Shown here one piece after another: positions 5,786 through 10,110 of a stretch of DNA of 10,110 nucleotides (the stretch's first letter is position 1; the number at the start of each line of letters is the position of its first letter). Source of the stretch: Kiritimatiellales bacterium (GTDB lineage Bacteria; Verrucomicrobiota; Kiritimatiellia; Kiritimatiellales; Pontiellaceae); contig JAUXGY010000036.1 of NCBI GenBank assembly GCA_030621805.1, positions 1 through 10,110 on the forward strand, in the 5' to 3' direction. The notes beneath the pieces are model-generated. The model did no database searches, was not told the origin of the DNA, and saw only the letters and a list, made by a program, of their open reading frames with translations. Made by a program: the position numbers and the translations under genes.

Positions 5786-6631
5786 CTATTGGTTGATCCA
5801 GCGCGCCCAATTTCCATTAGGGAGCTCGTTGGTGCCGGCCGGCCCGGTGAGGAGCATTTCGCCGCATTCAATCGCGCCTCCGGTATTATATTGGCGAAGA
5901 AGGTTGCTGAGTACAATCGGCGAGAAGCCGGGCGTGTGGGAGGTGAGCAGCACGAAGCAGGGATCGGCAGTCAAAACCTGATGGACAAGATCGAGGGTGG
6001 TCATGAGGCTTTCTTCGATCTTGTATAGCTCGCCTTTTTTACCGCGTCCGAAGGAGGGAGGGTCGAGAAGGATTCCGTCATATTGGTTTCCACGCTTTAC
6101 TTCGCGGTGAAGAAATTTAATGACGTCATCGACGATCCAGCGAACTGGAGCATCTTGGAGATTATTGAGCTGGGCATTTTCACGTGCCCAGTCAACCATG
6201 CCTTTTGAGGCATCGAGATGGCAACCGTGCGCCCCGGCTTGCGCGGCGGCAAGCGTTGCCCCACCGGAATATGCGAAGAGGTTGAGAAATTTGAGCTCAC
6301 GACCGCGTTTCGTTTTTTCGGATTCTAGCGTGGCACGGATCCATTTCCAGAGTTCTCGGGTTTCGGGAAATACGCCGAGGTGGCCGAAATCCGTCGCAGA
6401 GAGCTTCATGGTTACCCCGCCGATTTTAACATTCCAGGCACGGGGCAGTTTCTCGCGCCCTTCCCAATTATGCCCATCAATACGATCGAAGCGGGCGACC
6501 GCAGTTTTCCATAGATCTGGGTATTGCGGTGCCCACACCGCCTGGGCACAGGGGCGGTCGAGTATCACATCGCCAAAGCGTTCAAGTTTTTTTCCGTTGC
6601 CGCTGTCGAGCAGTTCGTATCCATCGTTCAT
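5786..6631 (-). CDS. Class I SAM-dependent methyltransferase, COG1092/RlmI-like
   Basis: The protein is 281 residues from the ATG at 6631. An open frame continues upstream to 6724, but AGGAGGAGA lies five bases before 6631, and the extension would run into ftsW and has no family resemblance, so 6631 is chosen. Visible motifs are GVFPE (86-90), the SAM-binding motif I LNLFAYSGGATLAAAQAGA (116-134), acidic Asp140 at the end of the second strand, DD at 168-169, and the catalytic-type DPPSFGRG (190-197). The order GVFPE, motif I, DPPSFGRG is typical of the RlmI/COG1092 group, which methylates cytosine in 23S rRNA. This protein lacks the N-terminal PUA domain of RlmI. An rRNA target is likely but unproven. 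It begins 19 bases after the ftsW stop. Confidence 0.85.
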   Translation of the reverse strand: MNDGYELLDSGNGKKLERFGDVILDRPCAQAVWAPQYPDLWKTAVARFDRIDGHNWEGREKLPRAWNVKIGGVTMKLSATDFGHLGVFPETRELWKWIRATLESEKTKRGRELKFLNLFAYSGGATLAAAQAGAHGCHLDASKGMVDWARENAQLNNLQDAPVRWIVDDVIKFLHREVKRGNQYDGILLDPPSFGRGKKGELYKIEESLMTTLDLVHQVLTADPCFVLLTSHTPGFSPIVLSNLLRQYNTGGAIECGEMLLTGPAGTNELPNGNWARWINQ

Positions 6632-6636
6632 CCAAA

Positions 6637-6645
6637 TCTCCTCCT
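6637..6645 (-). promoter_or_regulatory. Shine-Dalgarno site that fixes the methyltransferase start
   Basis: AGGAGGAGA on the minus strand, five bases before the ATG at 6631, in the short gap after the ftsW stop codon (6653-6651). It supports the 281-residue form over the upstream-extended frame. Confidence 0.8.
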
Positions 6646-6650
6646 GAAAA

Positions 6651-7778
6651 CTAAGCCTTTCTCGCGCGATCCTTGAACGGGTTGCGCGATGCAGCGGTGG
6701 GGGCATGCATTCCGTGGTGCGCAACGTTCACCAAGATACCGACCATCACCCCGGAGATGACTAGACTCGATCCGCCGTAGCTGATGAAGGGCAATGCCAG
6801 CCCTTTGGTGGGAACGCAGCCGGTAACGACCGCAAAATTAATAAGAGCCTGCATCGTGATCATCAGGGTGATGCCAAGAGCCAAAAACCGACCAAATTCG
6901 TCGCGTGCGTTAAGCGCGATTTTTGAGCCCAGAATAAACAACGTCAAATACATCACAATAACGATCAGTGCAGCAATGAGCCCAAGCTCCTCGGCAATGA
7001 TCGGAAAGATAAAGTCGGTGTGCGCCTCAGGAAGATAGCTATATTTTTGCATACTGTTGCCGAAGCCAACCCCAAACCAGTCGCCTCCGGCAAAGGCCCG
7101 TAGCGAGTTGACCAACTGCCAGGCCTTGTCCAGCTCATGCTTCTGGGGATCGAGAAAAGCAAAAATACGGCCCATGCGTTCCTGATTTTGAAAGATTAGA
7201 AAGACCACTCCAAGCAACCCGCACAATCCGGTGGCCAGTAATGGAGCAACGGAAACCCCTCCCAGAAACATCATGAAGATGACCACCGACGAGACCAACA
7301 TGGTGGTACCAAAGTCCGGCTCAACCACGAGCGGAAACGCAAAGAAAGCGAGCATTCCGAAGGGGATGAGGATGCCGCGCTTGAGTTCATCGATCCGCCG
7401 CTGGTTGCGTGCCAACCACCAGGAAAAGAGCATGATGACCGCAAGTTTAGCGATTTCCGAGGGCTGGATGGTCATGGATCCGATGCGCAACCAGCGCCAG
7501 CTACCATTGATCTCGTGGCCGATACCGGGGATTCGAACAAGAACCAGTAGGAATACGGAAAACACCGAAAGAGGAATGGCCAGTTTGCGGTAGAGGCGGT
7601 AGTCGAAGCGGGCGGCCACGGCAGCGGCACAAAAAGAAAGCGCCAGCCATATCAGCTGGCGCTTCACAAAATATTCGGCATCGTCATACTTGGCCGAACT
7701 AGCGCTGGCGAGGATCAGAACGCCGAGCGTGATGAGTATCAATACGATGGCAATAAACAGCGATATGGTCTTTCGCAT
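6651..7778 (-). CDS. ftsW: FtsW, SEDS-family septal peptidoglycan glycosyltransferase
   Basis: The 375-residue protein is a polytopic SEDS protein with about ten transmembrane helices. SEDS proteins polymerise lipid II into glycan strands in partnership with a class B penicillin-binding protein; FtsW does so at the division septum. Diagnostic segments are GSWRWLRIGSMTIQPSEIAK (92-111), VVEPDFGTTM (151-160), LPEAHTDFIFPIIAEELG (249-266) and PTKGLALPFISYGGSSL (323-339). Asp255 in the HTDF motif is at the position of the catalytic Asp of characterised SEDS enzymes. FtsW is preferred over RodA because the gene sits with murD in what looks like a division/cell-wall cluster. The ATG at 7778 has only a weak ribosome site; it lies 17 bases after the stop of the LysM gene, so translation may depend partly on coupling. 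The C-terminal tail is short and basic. Confidence 0.93.
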   Translation of the reverse strand: MRKTISLFIAIVLILITLGVLILASASSAKYDDAEYFVKRQLIWLALSFCAAAVAARFDYRLYRKLAIPLSVFSVFLLVLVRIPGIGHEINGSWRWLRIGSMTIQPSEIAKLAVIMLFSWWLARNQRRIDELKRGILIPFGMLAFFAFPLVVEPDFGTTMLVSSVVIFMMFLGGVSVAPLLATGLCGLLGVVFLIFQNQERMGRIFAFLDPQKHELDKAWQLVNSLRAFAGGDWFGVGFGNSMQKYSYLPEAHTDFIFPIIAEELGLIAALIVIVMYLTLFILGSKIALNARDEFGRFLALGITLMITMQALINFAVVTGCVPTKGLALPFISYGGSSLVISGVMVGILVNVAHHGMHAPTAASRNPFKDRARKA

Positions 7779-7795
7779 CGATACTCATGTCCCGT

Positions 7796-8794
7796 TTATT
7801 CAGAGATCGGAATACGCAGGCGCTGGCCTTCCTTGATCGCAGCCTCATCAGAAATGTTGTTTACCCGCATGATCTCGCTCTTGGTTACGTTGTACTGGCG
7901 GGCAATGTCGGCGAGTGACTCTCCAGGATAAACCACGTGGTCGATCACCTCATCTAGAACCATACTCTCGGCGGCACCATCGTCCACATCGGGCACCAAC
8001 GGAGCCGGAGATTCAACGGCGTCGGGAGATGTTTTTTCCGCCGGGGGATCCGCTTTCTTCGATGTAGATTTTTGCGTGTTGGTGGGTACCTTTCCACCGC
8101 TCGGAATGTCGATCGTTTTACCCTCGAAGATTTTATCGTCCGTAATGTTATTGAGGGAGCGCAGATCATTGAGGTTTACACCCGCCGCTACAGCAATACC
8201 GGACAGGGTATCGCCCTTCTGGATCGTGTATTCGCCCCCTTTCTTTACGGAAGAGTAGCTTTGCTGGGCACTGCTGGAACCGCCGGATGCAAGGCTGCCC
8301 GCCGGAACACGAATTTCCTGACCCACATACAGCACATCGGGGTTCGAGAGGTTGTTCATCGAAACAAGCGTTTTGGTGCTCGTATTAAACCTGACGGCCA
8401 GCTTCGAGAGCATATCGCCCTGCTGAACAATGTAGAGTTCGGTGTTAGCCTGCGGGGCGACTGGGGCAATATACGGAGTTGCAGAACCCGTATCAGTGCT
8501 GTCGATAATAACCGAGTCATTCATGGAATCCGTCGAATCGGCAGAATCCATTCCGTAGGAATCCGTTATCGCCGTCTGACTGCTCGATGTCTTGCCTTTA
8601 TGCTGGTGCTTAACAATTCCTCTGTGACGGGCGCCTGCACCGCGTCCACTACCCTGCGACTCAGGGGTAACACAACCTTGCGTCAGGGCAAACGCGACTA
8701 GTGCAACAACGTGCAACCCTAAAACTGCTGATCCAACCTTCATAATCAAACTCCTTTTCAACTGCGCTCTATCAGTCAACGACTGGTTATTCAT
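7796..8794 (-). CDS. Envelope protein with three LysM peptidoglycan-binding repeats, NlpD-like position
   Basis: From the ATG at 8794 the protein has 332 residues. It has a short N-terminus, a hydrophobic segment (about 20-40) ending at Cys41, and a Ser/Asp-rich linker (77-104). LysM repeat 1 spans 119-164 and LysM repeat 2 spans 187-231. A Lys/Pro/Glu-rich linker then leads to LysM repeat 3 (286-330). LysM modules bind GlcNAc-containing glycans such as peptidoglycan. There is no catalytic domain (no M23 peptidase or amidase), so a scaffolding or regulatory wall-binding role is likely. Two starts are credible. The ATG at 8794 overlaps the murD stop by eight bases and has AGGAGGGAGGGA six bases upstream. 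The ATG at 8743 has AAGGAG seven bases upstream and would make Cys24 a typical lipoprotein cysteine. The lipobox (LTQGC) is poor, so lipidation is uncertain. It sits between murD and ftsW, as nlpD does in Chlamydia. Confidence 0.88.
   Translation of the reverse strand: MNNQSLTDRAQLKRSLIMKVGSAVLGLHVVALVAFALTQGCVTPESQGSGRGAGARHRGIVKHQHKGKTSSSQTAITDSYGMDSADSTDSMNDSVIIDSTDTGSATPYIAPVAPQANTELYIVQQGDMLSKLAVRFNTSTKTLVSMNNLSNPDVLYVGQEIRVPAGSLASGGSSSAQQSYSSVKKGGEYTIQKGDTLSGIAVAAGVNLNDLRSLNNITDDKIFEGKTIDIPSGGKVPTNTQKSTSKKADPPAEKTSPDAVESPAPLVPDVDDGAAESMVLDEVIDHVVYPGESLADIARQYNVTKSEIMRVNNISDEAAIKEGQRLRIPISE
8751..8756 (-). promoter_or_regulatory. Internal Shine-Dalgarno site supporting an alternative LysM-protein start at 8743
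   Basis: AAGGAG on the minus strand lies seven bases before an in-frame ATG at 8743, which is 17 codons inside the longer frame. It would give a conventional signal peptide starting Met-Lys-Val. It competes with the equally good site at 8812-8801 ahead of the ATG at 8794. Confidence 0.5.
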
Positions 8795-10100
8795 ATTGTA
8801 TCCCTCCCTCCTGCATCAAACCGTGGAAAAGCGCCATAAAACGCTCCCCGCGATCCTCGAAACCGCGAAACTGGTCGAAGCTCGCACACCCTGGGGAAAG
8901 CAGTATGGTTTCCCCAGGTTTGGCGACGTTTTGGGCCGTATTGAACGCTATTTCTAACGTTCCACATTCCACGCACGAACAAACTTCGTTCCAAGCTTGA
9001 TACATCGCTCGGGATACTTGGCCAACAAGGTATATCCTCCTTACCCGTTCCGCCAGTATTTCTTTGATAAAAGTGTAGTCCGACTCCTTCGGCACCCCTC
9101 CGGCGATCAAATGGACCTTTTTACCGCAGGCCTCCAGCCCAACGGCCATGGCGGACAGATTCGTGGCTTTCGAATCATTTACATAAGCCACGCCACCGAT
9201 TTCACCCACTCGTTGGAGCCGATGCGGGAGCGGCTCAAAGCCGCGGGCCGCCTCGGCAGCTATCTCGAAAGGCACCCCACAGGCCTGAGCCACGCCAGCC
9301 ACCGCCGCCCCAGTGCATCCGCCTAAAACCGGACTTTCGAACCGCGTTCCCGACAGATCCATAACCGATTTACCCCCGCAAAAAACCTGCCCATTTCTGT
9401 AAAAACAATCCGCCTTCGACGAGGAACCAAAGGTGTTCCATTCCCGCTCTACGCTGCCCAAATCCTCCTTTAGCTTCGGAAGGAGGTCGACGGGAACCAG
9501 ACACGTACCCCCGGAGAGGGAGGAGGAACCGAAGATACGTGCCTTGGTGCGCCGATAAATTTCCATGGTTTCGTGGCGATCAAGATGATTCGGGAGAACA
9601 TTCAACAGCACCGCGACATCCGCGCGGAAATCCCGAACGGTCTCTAGCTGAAACGAACTAACCTCCAGCACCAACCAATCCAAATCAGGGTTCTCCAGCA
9701 CGACCTCACAGGAAGGGATGCCATAGTTCCCTCCAATTTCCGCCTTCTGGTCGGCCAACTGAAGCATTTCACAGATCCACTTCACCGCCGTACTCTTCCC
9801 ATTTGACCCCGTCACTGCCACCGTCTTTCCTCGATGCCGCGACCACCCCAGTTCCAGCTCGGAGAGCAACGGAATCCCCGCATCGTGTGCCGCACAGACC
9901 CACGGATGCGAAAGCGCAAACCCGGGACTGACGATACAAACGTCAAAATGCGTATGGGCCAAGGTCTGGACAAACGTTGGCAACCCATCGGACTTTTCGG
10001 TACATACGGTAACTGCAGTTCCCTCCGCACACAGTAGGCGTTCGGCGGCCCGACCACTACGTCCGTATCCCAAAATCAAAGCTGTACGGAGTGTTCCCAT
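8787..10100 (-). CDS. murD: MurD, UDP-N-acetylmuramoyl-L-alanine--D-glutamate ligase
   Basis: The 437-residue cytoplasmic enzyme adds D-glutamate to UDP-MurNAc-L-Ala with ATP, the second peptide step of peptidoglycan precursor synthesis. The three Mur-ligase domains are visible. The N-terminal Rossmann-like UDP-binding domain has GYGRSG at 11-16. The ATPase domain has the P-loop VTGSNGKST (96-104, Lys102), EVSSFQLE (146-153), NHLDRH (171-176) and Lys186 at the position of the carbamylated lysine. The C-terminal domain has LPHRLQ (291-296), NDSKATN (308-314) and LSPGCASFDQF...RGERF (401-421). Length is normal for MurD. The ATG at 10100 is preceded by AAGG with four bases of spacing. A TAA just upstream (10109-10107) could be the stop of the preceding gene, though that gene is outside the window. 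The stop overlaps the ATG of the LysM gene. Confidence 0.96.
   Translation of the reverse strand: MGTLRTALILGYGRSGRAAERLLCAEGTAVTVCTEKSDGLPTFVQTLAHTHFDVCIVSPGFALSHPWVCAAHDAGIPLLSELELGWSRHRGKTVAVTGSNGKSTAVKWICEMLQLADQKAEIGGNYGIPSCEVVLENPDLDWLVLEVSSFQLETVRDFRADVAVLLNVLPNHLDRHETMEIYRRTKARIFGSSSLSGGTCLVPVDLLPKLKEDLGSVEREWNTFGSSSKADCFYRNGQVFCGGKSVMDLSGTRFESPVLGGCTGAAVAGVAQACGVPFEIAAEAARGFEPLPHRLQRVGEIGGVAYVNDSKATNLSAMAVGLEACGKKVHLIAGGVPKESDYTFIKEILAERVRRIYLVGQVSRAMYQAWNEVCSCVECGTLEIAFNTAQNVAKPGETILLSPGCASFDQFRGFEDRGERFMALFHGLMQEGGIQYE
8801..8812 (-). promoter_or_regulatory. Shine-Dalgarno site within the murD 3' end for the upstream LysM-protein start
   Basis: AGGAGGGAGGGA on the minus strand lies within the last codons of murD and six bases before the ATG at 8794. 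That ATG overlaps the murD stop codon (8789-8787), an arrangement that favours translational coupling. Confidence 0.55.
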
Positions 10101-10110
10101 ATTTCCTTAC

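Noticed and set aside
6632..6724. N-terminal extension of the methyltransferase to an ATG at 6724
   Set aside because: It overlaps the ftsW coding end, lacks family similarity, and would bury a perfect ribosome site positioned for the ATG at 6631.
8072..8701. Plus-strand frame of 209 codons opposite the LysM gene
   Set aside because: Antisense to three clear LysM repeats; the product is Arg-rich with no motif.

Overview
The window appears to come from a Gram-negative, mid-GC bacterium of the Planctomycetes-Verrucomicrobia-Chlamydiae (PVC) group, most likely Verrucomicrobia or Kiritimatiellota-like. The main reason is the minus-strand order murD, then a LysM-repeat envelope protein, then ftsW. 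As I recall, the chlamydial division/cell-wall cluster has the same order (murD-nlpD-ftsW). Two predicted lipid-anchored proteins, one BamE/SmpA-like, agree with an outer membrane. The placement is inferred; no rRNA or phylogenetic marker was tested.

Layout from left to right. (1) At the left edge, a truncated YchJ-like SEC-C zinc-finger protein (minus) diverges from a small antibiotic-biosynthesis-monooxygenase-fold protein (plus). Their ATG codons overlap by two bases. A DUF1189-type membrane protein follows on the plus strand. (2) Positions 1395-3512 (minus) hold a two-gene unit. The first gene encodes a PTS EIIA domain apparently fused to a PII-like ferredoxin-fold domain. Nine bases later comes a CPA2-type cation/proton antiporter that lacks any cytoplasmic regulatory domain. 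This looks like a transporter with its regulator as a separate protein, and it is the most interesting part of the window. (3) Positions 3675-4637 (plus) encode an unrecognised secreted protein rich in Pro, Gln, Tyr and Asn. (4) Positions 4670-10100 (minus) are a run of six genes with short gaps, read in the order murD, LysM protein, ftsW, class I methyltransferase, RluA-type pseudouridine synthase and BamE-like lipoprotein.

How they fit together: MurD makes the cytoplasmic wall precursor UDP-MurNAc-Ala-Glu, FtsW polymerises the lipid-linked precursor at the septum, and the LysM protein probably binds the finished wall. The next two genes probably modify RNA, and the BamE-like lipoprotein is probably in the envelope. 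murG and murC, which I would expect after ftsW in the chlamydial order, are absent here.

Intergenic regions are all short, the largest being about 160 bases at 3513-3674. I see no tRNA, rRNA, CRISPR array, insertion sequence, riboswitch or convincing intrinsic terminator. The window is mostly ordinary chromosomal core sequence with a few unusual details.
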